From Rhizobacter sp. (lineage in GTDB: Bacteria; Pseudomonadota; Gammaproteobacteria; Burkholderiales; Burkholderiaceae): a DNA stretch of 8,498 bases. The stretch's first letter is position 1. Each line of letters begins with the position of its first letter. The notes beneath the pieces were generated by a model. The model saw nothing but the letters and a program-made list of their open reading frames with translations, was not told the DNA's origin and ran no database searches. The translations under genes were made by a program, and so were the position numbers. Shown piece after piece: positions 1-6,130 of the stretch. The stretch lies in NCBI GenBank assembly GCA_014379885.1, contig JACMKW010000023.1:1-8498 (forward strand). Reading direction: 5' to 3'.

Positions 1-228
1 CATGGCCTGCAGCTGGCGCGCAAACCGCAGCAGCACCTTGCCGGGCTCGGTGAGCCGCAGCGGGCGCGAGCGCACCACCAGCAGCTGGCCGACCTGGGCT
101 TCGAGTGCGCGCAGGCGTTGCGACACGGCCGATTGGGTGATGGCCAACCGCTGCGCCGCACGTTCGAAGTTGCCGTCGTCGGCCAAGGCAGCCAGGCAAT
201 CGAGGGCGGCCGGGTCCAGGTCTTTCAT
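1..228 (-). CDS. argP: LysR-type regulator, ArgP/LysG-like (5' part only)
   Basis: The first 76 codons are present; the rest lies beyond the left edge. The product starts MKDLDPAALDCLAAL and carries the winged helix-turn-helix of LysR-type regulators at about residues 18-62, including TQSAVSQRLRALE (31-43) and RPLRLTEPGK (55-64). The opening DLDxxALxCLxAL and the TQSAVSQRL recognition helix are typical of ArgP (IciA)/LysG proteins, which sense lysine or arginine and activate a divergent LysE/ArgO exporter. Exactly such an exporter lies divergently next door, which supports the assignment. The ATG at 226-228 is chosen because it gives the N-terminus usual for the family. That start codon lies inside an inverted repeat at 227-241, so autorepression is likely. 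The effector domain is not visible, so ligand preference cannot be judged. Confidence 0.9.
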   Translation of the reverse strand, partial: MKDLDPAALDCLAALADDGNFERAAQRLAITQSAVSQRLRALEAQVGQLLVVRSRPLRLTEPGKVLLRFARQLQAM

Positions 229-241
229 TAGTACACCTAAT
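227..241. promoter_or_regulatory. Candidate LysR box between argP and lysE
   Basis: ATTAG-N5-CTAAT is a perfect inverted repeat with 5-base arms. It contains the T-N11-A pattern (T228 to A240) typical of LysR-type binding sites. Its centre (234) lies about 68 bases before the start site predicted by the TTCACT-N17-GACAAT promoter, which is the usual place for an activator recognition site. It overlaps the start codon of the regulator gene, so bound regulator would also block its own expression. Binding is inferred. Confidence 0.6.
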
Positions 242-266
242 GCAGAACGAGAAATATGAATGATGC

Positions 267-295
267 TTCACTTCGAGCGTTGGCGTTCCGACAAT
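267..295 (+). promoter_or_regulatory. Candidate sigma-70 promoter of lysE-dadA
   Basis: TTCACT (267-272) and GACAAT (290-295) are separated by 17 bases; each matches the -35 or -10 consensus at 4 of 6 positions. A weak core promoter fits a gene that needs an activator. The expected transcription start is about 302, the same place as the preferred ATG of the exporter, so the message could be leaderless. This is a prediction from spacing and sequence only. Confidence 0.35.
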
Positions 296-301
296 CCGAA
301 G

Positions 302-931
302 ATGCTGCCCGCTTCATTTGCCCCCGCGTTCCTGCAAGGCTGGTTGATGACGGCCGGTCTGATCATCGCCATCGGCGCACAGAACGCTCTGGTGTTGCGC
401 CAAGGCCTGATGCGCACGCACGTGGGCTCGGTGGTGATGTTGTGCACTGTGTCGGATTGGTTGCTGATTGCGCTGGGGGTGTTTGGCCTCGGGGCGGTGA
501 TCCAGTCATCGCCATGGCTGCTGCAGGTATTTCGCTTTGGCGGCGCTGCGTTCTTGCTGGTGTACGGCCTGCGCTCGGCCCACCGGGCCTGGCGCGGCCA
601 GGGCGTGCTGGTGCAGGCCGGCCCGCAGGGCAACACGCTGGCCGCCACCTTGGCCAGCACCTTGGCGTTGACCTACCTCAACCCCCATGTCTACCTCGAC
701 ACCGTGGTGCTGCTGGGCAGCGTGGGTGCGCAGCACGGCCACGACGGGCGCATCGCGTTCGCGGCCGGTGCGGGCCTTGCTTCGGTGATGTGGTTCGTGA
801 TGCTGGGGTATGGCGCCATGGCGGCGTCGCGCTGGCTTCGCCACGCTGCCGCCTGGCGAGCCATCGATGCAGGCGTGGCGGTGGTGATGTTCGCTGTGGC
901 CACGCAATTGTTGTTCCAAGGAGGTGTGTGA
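302..931 (+). CDS. lysE: LysE/ArgO family basic amino acid exporter
   Basis: Inner-membrane exporter for L-lysine/L-arginine-type amino acids, 209 residues from this start (E. coli ArgO has 211). The family motif GAQNALVLRQGL is at 25-36, followed by SDWLLIALGVFG (51-62) and the conserved TYLNPHVYLDTVVLLGS (124-140). About six hydrophobic stretches cover most of the chain, near 12-34, 43-66, 71-92, 117-140, 150-175 and 186-206. An in-frame ATG at 260 would add 14 polar residues and has only a weak GAG upstream. I prefer 302 because homology begins there and because the likely promoter and LysR box lie between 227 and 295; the alternative is open. The stop codon shares one base with the dadA start. 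The divergent regulator is the expected ArgP/LysG partner. The true substrate is inferred from the family. Confidence 0.9.
   Translation: MLPASFAPAFLQGWLMTAGLIIAIGAQNALVLRQGLMRTHVGSVVMLCTVSDWLLIALGVFGLGAVIQSSPWLLQVFRFGGAAFLLVYGLRSAHRAWRGQGVLVQAGPQGNTLAATLASTLALTYLNPHVYLDTVVLLGSVGAQHGHDGRIAFAAGAGLASVMWFVMLGYGAMAASRWLRHAAAWRAIDAGVAVVMFAVATQLLFQGGV
918..925 (+). promoter_or_regulatory. Strong ribosome binding site of dadA inside lysE
   Basis: AAGGAGGT lies within the last codons of lysE, five bases before the dadA ATG at 931. It is the strongest Shine-Dalgarno sequence in the window and fixes the dadA start, excluding the long in-frame upstream extension of that reading frame. Confidence 0.85.
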
Positions 932-2238
932 TGAAAGTGGTCGTGATGGGCGCCGGCATCATCGGCGTGAGCACCGCCTGGTACCTGCTGGAGCATGGGC
1001 ACGAGGTCACGGTGGTTGACCGCCAGAAAGACGCCGCGCTCGAAACCAGCTTCGCCAACGGCGCGCAGATCTCGGTCAGTTTCTGCGAGCCCTGGGCCCA
1101 CCCGGCCGCGCCGCTCAAGGTGCTAAAGTGGCTGGCCCGCGATGACTCGCCGCTGCTGTTTCGCCCCAAACTCGACCCGCACCAGTGGCGCTGGGGTTTG
1201 AGCTTTCTCACGCAGTGCACCCACGCCGCCTTCGAGCGCAACGTGGCGCAGTTGGTGGCGCTGGGACGCTACAGCCACGAGTCGCTCAAGAGCCTGGTGG
1301 CGCAGACCGGCATTGACTACCACCGGCTGGAGCGCGGCATCCTGCACTTCTTCTCGAACCAGAAAGACTTCGAAGCGGCGGCCGGTGGCGTAGAGCTGAT
1401 GCGCCGCCACGGTATTGACCGGCGTGTGCTCTCGCGCGACGAGGTGCTGCAGATTGAACCGGCGTTGCGAAGCTTCGGCGCGCACATCGCCGGTGGCACC
1501 TACACCGCGAGCGACGAATCGGGCGATGCGCAGGTCTTCACGCAGAAACTGGCGCAGCTGTGCCAGCAACGCGGCGCCACCTTTCTCTACGAACACGACA
1601 TCCTCGGCTTCGATGCCGCAGGGGGCACCATGCAAGCGGTGCATCTGGGCGACCAACTCAGCGGGCAGCGCCGCACGCTGCGGGCCGATGCGTACGTGGC
1701 TGCCATGGGCAGCTTCACTGCCCCTTTGCTGCGACCACAGGGCATCTACCTCAACATCTACCCGGCCAAGGGCTACTCGGCCACCTTCAAGCTCAAGCAG
1801 CCCGAACGTGCCAGCGTGGTGAGCATGATCGACGACACCCGCAAGATCGCGGTCAGCCGCCTGGGCGACACGATCCGCGTGGCAGGCACCGCCGAGATGG
1901 CGGGGTACGACACCGGCCTGGACAGCGCCACCTCACGGGTGCGTTGTGCGGCCCTGGTGCGCCGCTACGAAGAGCTGTTTCCTGGCGTGGCTGACACCAC
2001 CGAGCCCCATTTCTGGGCCGGCCTGCGCCCCAGCACGCCGAACAACATCCCGTACATCGGGCGCAGCAACAAACTCGACAACCTGTGGCTCAACGCCGGC
2101 CACGGCACACTGGGCTGGACGCATGGCGCCGGCTCGGGCCGTGCATTGGCCGAACTGATGAGCGGTGTGCAGCCGGCGCTCAACTTCGGCTTCTGTGGCA
2201 GCCACGCGAGCCCCAGCTTGCGCGTGGCCACGGCCTGA
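931..2238 (+). CDS. dadA: D-amino acid dehydrogenase (FAD, DadA family)
   Basis: FAD-dependent dehydrogenase that oxidises D-amino acids to 2-oxo acids and ammonia, passing electrons to the respiratory chain at the inner membrane. It has 435 residues, against 432 for E. coli DadA. The N-terminal dinucleotide-binding fold shows GAGIIG (7-12) and the strand ending VVDRQ (28-32). The DadA signature FANGAQIS (41-48) follows, then EPWAHPAAPLKVLKW (53-67). The C-terminal half has YPAKGYSAT (277-285), FWAGLRPSTPNNIPYIG (361-377) and LNAGHGTLGWTHGAGSGRAL (387-406), the segments that close over the flavin. Start and stop codons of dadA and lysE overlap (TGATG at 929-933), so the two are probably translated together. 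Substrate specificity cannot be read from sequence; the link to a basic amino acid exporter suggests D-Lys or D-Arg could be among the substrates, which is inference. No terminator is visible in the 24 bases to the convergent TPR gene. Confidence 0.93.
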   Translation: MKVVVMGAGIIGVSTAWYLLEHGHEVTVVDRQKDAALETSFANGAQISVSFCEPWAHPAAPLKVLKWLARDDSPLLFRPKLDPHQWRWGLSFLTQCTHAAFERNVAQLVALGRYSHESLKSLVAQTGIDYHRLERGILHFFSNQKDFEAAAGGVELMRRHGIDRRVLSRDEVLQIEPALRSFGAHIAGGTYTASDESGDAQVFTQKLAQLCQQRGATFLYEHDILGFDAAGGTMQAVHLGDQLSGQRRTLRADAYVAAMGSFTAPLLRPQGIYLNIYPAKGYSATFKLKQPERASVVSMIDDTRKIAVSRLGDTIRVAGTAEMAGYDTGLDSATSRVRCAALVRRYEELFPGVADTTEPHFWAGLRPSTPNNIPYIGRSNKLDNLWLNAGHGTLGWTHGAGSGRALAELMSGVQPALNFGFCGSHASPSLRVATA

Positions 2239-2262
2239 CTGGCCCTTCGATCAAGTGGTCGA

Positions 2263-2724
2263 TCAGTAGTCGCTGGAGGCGCTCTTGTTGCCGTTGGCCT
2301 TGTAGCGTGCGATGGCGTTCTTGAGGTCGGTGTATTCCGAGCAAGGCAGGGTGCAAGCCTTGTCCAACGTGGCGAGGCGCTTTTCGGCCATCGCCAGGTC
2401 GCCCTTCATCAGGTACAGCTCGCCCGAGTACTCGAGCGTGCCGCGGTGGTTGGGGTCGATGCGCAGCGCGTCGTTGTAAAACTTCTCCGAGCCCGCCAGA
2501 TCGGGCGTCTTCTGCTTGCGCAGGCTGTAGCCCATCAGGTTGTTCCAGTCGGCGCTGCTGGCGTCGTTCACGCGCTTGAGCTCATCGATGGCGCCGGTCC
2601 AGTTCTTGGCGGCGATCTGTGCACGCGCGCCGGCCAGCGCGTCATTGGGCGCGGGGGCGGTGTCGGCAGCAAAAGCGACGTTCAATGACAGGGCCAGCAG
2701 GCCGGCGATCAGGGTGCGGTTCAT
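2263..2724 (-). CDS. Secreted tetratricopeptide-repeat protein
   Basis: A 153-residue protein with a clear signal peptide: NRT, then a hydrophobic core to about residue 18 and a cleavage site around AFA/AD (19-20), so a periplasmic location is expected. The mature part is helical with TPR-like repeats at about 26-54, 56-90 (AxxxYxxALxIDPNH ending) and 91-122 (GELYLMKGDLAMAEKRLATL). Two cysteines in CTLPC (124-128) could form a disulfide. The tail is polar (KANGNKSASSDY). The start at 2724 has AGAGGA upstream at good distance and gives the signal peptide. It lies 120 bases downstream of the anti-sigma gene on the same strand and may be co-transcribed or a target of that sigma factor; the sequence does not show which. 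TPR proteins act as protein-protein scaffolds, but a partner cannot be named. Confidence 0.85.
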   Translation of the reverse strand: MNRTLIAGLLALSLNVAFAADTAPAPNDALAGARAQIAAKNWTGAIDELKRVNDASSADWNNLMGYSLRKQKTPDLAGSEKFYNDALRIDPNHRGTLEYSGELYLMKGDLAMAEKRLATLDKACTLPCSEYTDLKNAIARYKANGNKSASSDY

Positions 2725-2826
2725 GGTGTGTGTCCTCTAGGCTGGTTGCAGAGCCCGACATGGGCGTCTTGAATGGACTTACGGAGTGACCTTGGGCGAC
2801 GGACGCAGCTGGATGCAATTTTTTTT

Positions 2827-2852
2827 GAGGCTCACCAAAGAGACTCACCAAA
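2827..2852. repeat. Tandem 13-base repeat at the end of the anti-sigma gene
   Basis: Two adjacent copies of GAGRCTCACCAAA (2827-2839 and 2840-2852) differ at one base. The second copy covers the anti-sigma stop codon and its last full codons, so the first copy may be a recent duplication. A run of eight T (2819-2826) touches it. On the coding strand this run reads as A8, so it is not a terminator for the anti-sigma gene. The rest of the gap to the TPR gene (2725-2818) shows nothing I can name. Confidence 0.7.
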
Positions 2853-3546
2853 GCTTGACGCAGGGGCCGCTCAAGACAAAGGGCTGGGTCGGTTTGTCGC
2901 CTGGTTTTGCTGCGGCTGCCTCCAGGCTCACCGCCAGGCGCGACACCTTGAAGAACAGCTTTTCCGAACTGTCAGCGAGCGCGAGCTTGGCCGTGCCGCT
3001 GGCCGGTACCACACCCAACGGGAACGGAGCGCTGCCGTCGCTCGGCAGAGCCCACAGCTGGGCCACACGATCGGCAGGCAGCACGAGCGGTTGCAGCAGC
3101 TTGAGGGTGAGCTGGCGCCCCTGCCGGCGCGAACTGGCCAGCACGGCAGGTTTGCCTTCCACATCGGTCAACAGGCCCACGTAACTGGCTGGCAGCGTTT
3201 CAGCCTGCGGTTCCAGGCCGATCAGCCCCGGCTGCATGCGCAAGACCACAGTGCATAGCAGCACGCCCGCCAAAACGCCGCCCAGTGCGCGCCACCAGCC
3301 GCCGTTCTTGCGTGCTGGCGCGAACAGGCGCTGCTCCAGCCCTTGCCACACCGCGGAGCGTGGCGCCATCGGCGGCAGGCTGGCCGACAAGACGGTGAAG
3401 CGCTCTTGCCAGGCCGCCACGGCCCGCCCCGCTACCGGTGACTGGGCCAGCACCCGCTCGAAGCGGCGCCGTGCACCCCCGCTCAATGTGCCGAGCGCGT
3501 ACTCGCGCGCCAATCGATCCAAACGTTCTGGCAGCAGGTAATTCAT
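2845..3546 (-). CDS. RskA-type membrane anti-sigma factor
   Basis: A 233-residue single-pass inner-membrane protein that should bind and hold the ECF sigma factor encoded just upstream. The cytoplasmic N-terminus has the anti-sigma pattern LAREYALGTLSGGARRRFE (12-30) seen in RskA proteins. It contains no HxxxCxxC zinc motif, so it is not of the ZAS redox-sensing kind. One membrane helix lies at about 84-103 (WWRALGG, then a hydrophobic run), followed by a periplasmic domain with LWALPSDGSAPFPLGVVPASG-like conserved segments (about 164-184) and VSLEA...PTQPFVLSGP (206-228), both typical of the RskA C-terminal domain (Pfam PF10099). The ATG at 3546 overlaps the sigma stop codon (ATGA), giving translational coupling. 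Release of the sigma factor by regulated proteolysis is known for this family; the signal here is unknown. Confidence 0.88.
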   Translation of the reverse strand: MNYLLPERLDRLAREYALGTLSGGARRRFERVLAQSPVAGRAVAAWQERFTVLSASLPPMAPRSAVWQGLEQRLFAPARKNGGWWRALGGVLAGVLLCTVVLRMQPGLIGLEPQAETLPASYVGLLTDVEGKPAVLASSRRQGRQLTLKLLQPLVLPADRVAQLWALPSDGSAPFPLGVVPASGTAKLALADSSEKLFFKVSRLAVSLEAAAAKPGDKPTQPFVLSGPCVKLW

Positions 3547-4115
3547 GCGCTGACCCCCGCAGACTGCAGGCAATCCTTCAACTTGTCCAAGCCACGCCGC
3601 ACCCAGGCTTTGGCGGTGCCCAGTGGTGCGTTCAGCGCCTCGGCAATGTCGGTGTGCACCATGCCGCGGTAGTACGCGAGTGCAAGAGCCTGCCGCTGCG
3701 ACGCGCTCAGCGCGCTCATGCAACTGTCGATGTGCGCCTTGGTCAGGCTGTCGTCGAGCAGGCGCTGGGGTTCGAGCGCGTCGTCAGCGGCCACGGCCAT
3801 CGCCTCATCATCGAGCGCGACCGTGGAGCCGCGTTCGGTTTTGCTCGAACGCAGGGCGTCGATCGCCTTGTTGCGCACGATGTTGATCAGCCAGGTCATG
3901 GGCGTGGCCACGACGGGGTTGTACCCACTGGCGCTGTGCCAGACGTTCATGAAAGCTTCCTGCAGCACCTCTTCGGCGCGATCCCTGTTGTTCAATATAC
4001 GGAACGCGACGCTCAACAGATGCGCACAGGTGGCGCGATACAAGCGCTCGAACGCAGCCCGGTCACGCAGCGCGGTGCGCGACAGCAGGGTGGGCAGATC
4101 GTTGGTATCGGGCAT
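3543..4115 (-). CDS. ECF sigma-70 factor (SigK/RskA-type module)
   Basis: A 190-residue extracytoplasmic-function sigma factor. Region 2 spans about 20-91, with RAEEVLQEAFMNVWH (46-60) for core polymerase contact and MTWLINIVRNKAIDALR (73-89) for the -10 element. A linker rich in acidic residues and alanine follows. Region 4 lies at about 133-184, with LSASQRQALALAYYRGMVHTDIAEAL and GTAKAWVRRGLDKLK forming the -35 helix-turn-helix. Length and layout are normal. The ATG at 4113-4115 matches the usual N-terminus but lacks a good Shine-Dalgarno sequence. Its gene overlaps the RskA anti-sigma gene by 4 bases, so both proteins are made together. Such modules commonly autoregulate. A GGAACC element on this strand at 4187-4192 resembles an ECF -35 site, but no matching -10 is convincing. 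The regulon cannot be predicted from this window. Confidence 0.92.
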   Translation of the reverse strand: MPDTNDLPTLLSRTALRDRAAFERLYRATCAHLLSVAFRILNNRDRAEEVLQEAFMNVWHSASGYNPVVATPMTWLINIVRNKAIDALRSSKTERGSTVALDDEAMAVAADDALEPQRLLDDSLTKAHIDSCMSALSASQRQALALAYYRGMVHTDIAEALNAPLGTAKAWVRRGLDKLKDCLQSAGVSA

Positions 4116-4150
4116 GGGTGTTGCCGATCAAAGGGAGTGAGGCGCGAGTC

Positions 4151-4156
4151 TACAAT
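4151..4156 (+). promoter_or_regulatory. Candidate -10 element for the Hsp70-like gene
   Basis: TACAAT matches the sigma-70 -10 consensus at five of six positions and lies 39 bases before the ATG at 4196. No good -35 element is present at 16-18 bases upstream (4128-4133 reads TCAAAG), so the assignment is weak. The 80 bases between the divergent sigma and Hsp70 start codons must hold both promoters. Confidence 0.35.
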
Positions 4157-4195
4157 CGCGCCCCCTCGCGTGACCCCCAATCTTCTGGTTCCCTC

Positions 4196-5482
4196 ATGTA
4201 CTGCGCCATCGACTTCGGCACCTCCAATTCGGCCATCGCCATCCCGGCGGATGGGGCCATGCGCCTGGTCGAGCTGGAGCCCGGCCACCGCACCATGCCC
4301 ACGGCGGTGTTCTATTTTGTCGAAGGCCCCGAAACCAATGGCCCACCGCGCGCTTTTGGCCGTGCGGCGCTGGCAGCGTATGTGGATGGGGTGGACGGGC
4401 GCTTGATGCGCTCGATGAAAAGCATCCTCGGTAGCAGCCTGGTCGAGCAGACCACCGATGTGGGCGGTGGCCGCGGTGTGAAGTACCTCGACATCATCAC
4501 CGGCTACCTGCTGCGCCTGAAAACGCTGGCCGAGCGCGAGGCCGGTGCGACCATCGACCAGGTGGTGCTCGGCCGCCCGGTCTTCTTTGTCGACGACGAG
4601 CCCAAGCGCGACGCCAAGGCCCAGGCCGCGCTCGAATCCGCCGCGCTTGCGGTGGGCTTTCGCGAAGTGCACTTTCAGTACGAGCCGATCGCTGCGGCGT
4701 TCGACTACGAGCAAAGTGTGAGCAGCGAGCAGGTGGTGCTGGTGGCTGACATTGGCGGCGGCACCTCCGACTTCTCGGTGGTGCGCGTGGGCCCCGAGCA
4801 AGCGAAACGGCTGGAGCGCAAGAGCGACATCCTCGCCAACCACGGTGTGCACATCGCCGGTACCGACTTCGACCGCCGTGTCGAGCTGACCAGCATCCTG
4901 GGTGAATTCGGCTACGGCGCCTTCGGCCCCAGCATCAACGGCGCACCGCCGCGCGAGGTGCCGAGCGCGGTCTACTTCGACCTCGCCACCTGGCACTTGA
5001 TCAACACCGTCTACAACCCGCAACGTGTGGCCGAGTTGCGGCAGATGCGCACGTTCTACGCCGAGGCGCAGCACCACCAGCGCTTGATGACCGTGGTGAC
5101 AGAACGCCTGGGCCACGAGCTAGCCTCGCGCGCCGAAGCCGCCAAGATCAGCGTGGCCGAGGGTGGCGACACACGCATCGACCTGGGCCACGTGGAGCGC
5201 CACCTGGCGGTGACGCTTACCGAGCGCGAGGCGGTGGATGCGATCGCGGGTGACCTGGAGCGCATCGTCGACGCGGCGCGCATCACCGTGGCACAAGCCG
5301 GCTTGCGTCCTGATCAGATCGACGCGCTGTACTTCACCGGCGGCTCGACCGGTTTGCGCCTGCTGGCCCAACAAATCGCGTCGGCCTTCCCGCATGCGCG
5401 CGCTGTGCGAGGCGACCGTTTTGCGAGCGTCGCTACCGGCCTGGCGCTGCACGCGCAGCGCTGGTTCACGCGCGCTGCGTAG
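4196..5482 (+). CDS. yegD: Hsp70-family ATPase, YegD-like, no substrate-binding domain
   Basis: A 428-residue cytoplasmic protein of the actin/Hsp70 ATPase fold. Visible nucleotide-binding motifs are DFGTSNS (6-12, phosphate 1), VVLGRPVFF (123-131, where DnaK has the GxPA segment), YEPIAAA (162-168), VADIGGGTSDFSVV (183-196, phosphate 2), GTDFDRRV (222-229) and FTGGSTG (380-386, adenosine). The chain ends soon after the last motif, so the beta-sandwich peptide-binding domain and lid of DnaK are absent, as in E. coli YegD (450 residues). The ATG at 4196 is chosen because phosphate 1 must begin within a few residues of the N-terminus; a GTG at 4118 in frame would add 26 residues without homology. 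No clear Shine-Dalgarno sequence precedes it. It is divergent from the ECF sigma gene. The role of YegD proteins is poorly known; ATP binding is near certain, chaperone activity is not. Confidence 0.9.
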   Translation: MYCAIDFGTSNSAIAIPADGAMRLVELEPGHRTMPTAVFYFVEGPETNGPPRAFGRAALAAYVDGVDGRLMRSMKSILGSSLVEQTTDVGGGRGVKYLDIITGYLLRLKTLAEREAGATIDQVVLGRPVFFVDDEPKRDAKAQAALESAALAVGFREVHFQYEPIAAAFDYEQSVSSEQVVLVADIGGGTSDFSVVRVGPEQAKRLERKSDILANHGVHIAGTDFDRRVELTSILGEFGYGAFGPSINGAPPREVPSAVYFDLATWHLINTVYNPQRVAELRQMRTFYAEAQHHQRLMTVVTERLGHELASRAEAAKISVAEGGDTRIDLGHVERHLAVTLTEREAVDAIAGDLERIVDAARITVAQAGLRPDQIDALYFTGGSTGLRLLAQQIASAFPHARAVRGDRFASVATGLALHAQRWFTRAA

Positions 5483-5485
5483 CAG

Positions 5486-6130
5486 CTATCGGCGGCGTGG
5501 CGGCGCGCGTTTGGCTGTGGGCGCTGGCAGCGGCCGTCCGACGTCGGCGAGCAGCAGCGTGGCACGCACCAGGCCTTCGACGGCTTCAGCCAGGTCTTCG
5601 GGCGGCTCCAGGCTGTCGATCTCTTCGAGCAATTCGTCGGCGTCTTCCAGATCGTCGGGGCTCAGGTGCCGGTACAGCAGTGCCAAGGGCTCGGTGAGCG
5701 CTTGTGCGTCGTGGCGCATCAGCTCGGGGAACAGCTCCATGGCCGTCGCGAACCCGGCCACCCAGGGATACACAGCGTCCACTTCCGAAGGTTCGTCTTC
5801 TTCGCCTTCGAGCTCGAACACCCAAGGGTCGAACCATTGACGGCGTGAAATCGCGTCATTCAACTCAGCGTGCCGACGCAGCGCCAAGTCGTGCAGACGC
5901 GTGGCGTCGAAGCGGCTCGGCAGCGCACGACCGTCCGCGTCAGTGATGTGCGGCAGCCAGCGGCTCGTGGGCACACGCACCGGCTGCAGCAGCAGGCCAC
6001 ACAAGAAGCCGTCGAGCATGCTCACATCCAGCGGCTCCAGTGGCGCGGGCACGGCATCGAGCAAGGCCTGCAACTCGTCGAGTTCTTGCTCGTTCAAAGG
6101 GGCGTTCAAAGGGCGGTGGATGTGGGGCAT
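5486..6130 (-). CDS. YecA/UPF0149 family protein without SEC-C tail
   Basis: A 214-residue protein of the UPF0149 (YgfB/YecA) family. The family pattern is seen in LNEQELDELQALLD (12-25), SMLDGFLCGLLLQP (37-50), RWLPHI (57-62) and AVYPWVAGFATAMEL (119-133), with an acidic helical region DDLEDADELLEEIDSLEPPEDL (159-180). YecA proteins often end in a SEC-C zinc motif (CxCxSGKKxKxCC). Here the C-terminus is instead the basic, proline-rich stretch PTAKRAPPRRR, with no cysteines. I take the ATG at 6130, where family similarity starts, over an upstream in-frame start at 6190, which would add residues encoded by the C5/G5 hairpin. A GACAAT at 6137-6142 on this strand could be a -10 for a nearly leaderless message. 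It is convergent with the Hsp70 gene, stops 3 bases apart, with a GCTGC-GTA-GCAGC hairpin at 5474-5486 that has no T-run. The biological role is unknown. Confidence 0.85.
   Translation of the reverse strand: MPHIHRPLNAPLNEQELDELQALLDAVPAPLEPLDVSMLDGFLCGLLLQPVRVPTSRWLPHITDADGRALPSRFDATRLHDLALRRHAELNDAISRRQWFDPWVFELEGEEDEPSEVDAVYPWVAGFATAMELFPELMRHDAQALTEPLALLYRHLSPDDLEDADELLEEIDSLEPPEDLAEAVEGLVRATLLLADVGRPLPAPTAKRAPPRRR

Noticed and set aside
256..930. In-frame upstream extension of dadA, giving a 660-residue product
   Set aside because: It runs out of frame through the well-supported exporter gene, has no family similarity, and dadA has its own strong ribosome site and a normal-length start at 931.
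2819..2826. T8 run as an intrinsic terminator
   Set aside because: No stable stem precedes it on the plus strand and no plus-strand gene ends there; for the minus-strand genes it reads as A8.
4118..4195. GTG start extending the Hsp70-like protein by 26 residues
   Set aside because: The phosphate 1 motif follows the ATG at 4196 directly, as in the family, and the extension would cover the likely -10 element.
3438..4406. Plus-strand 322-residue open frame across the sigma and anti-sigma genes
   Set aside because: It is antisense to two well-recognised proteins and then runs out of frame into the Hsp70 gene; no motif supports it.
4013..5116. Long minus-strand open frame opposite the Hsp70-like gene
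   Set aside because: It is a shadow frame of a G/C-rich gene: the opposite strand carries all Hsp70 ATPase motifs, and this frame shows no family features and also runs into the sigma gene.
5474..5486. GCTGC-GTA-GCAGC hairpin as a bidirectional terminator
   Set aside because: The stem is only five bases and no T-run follows in either direction.
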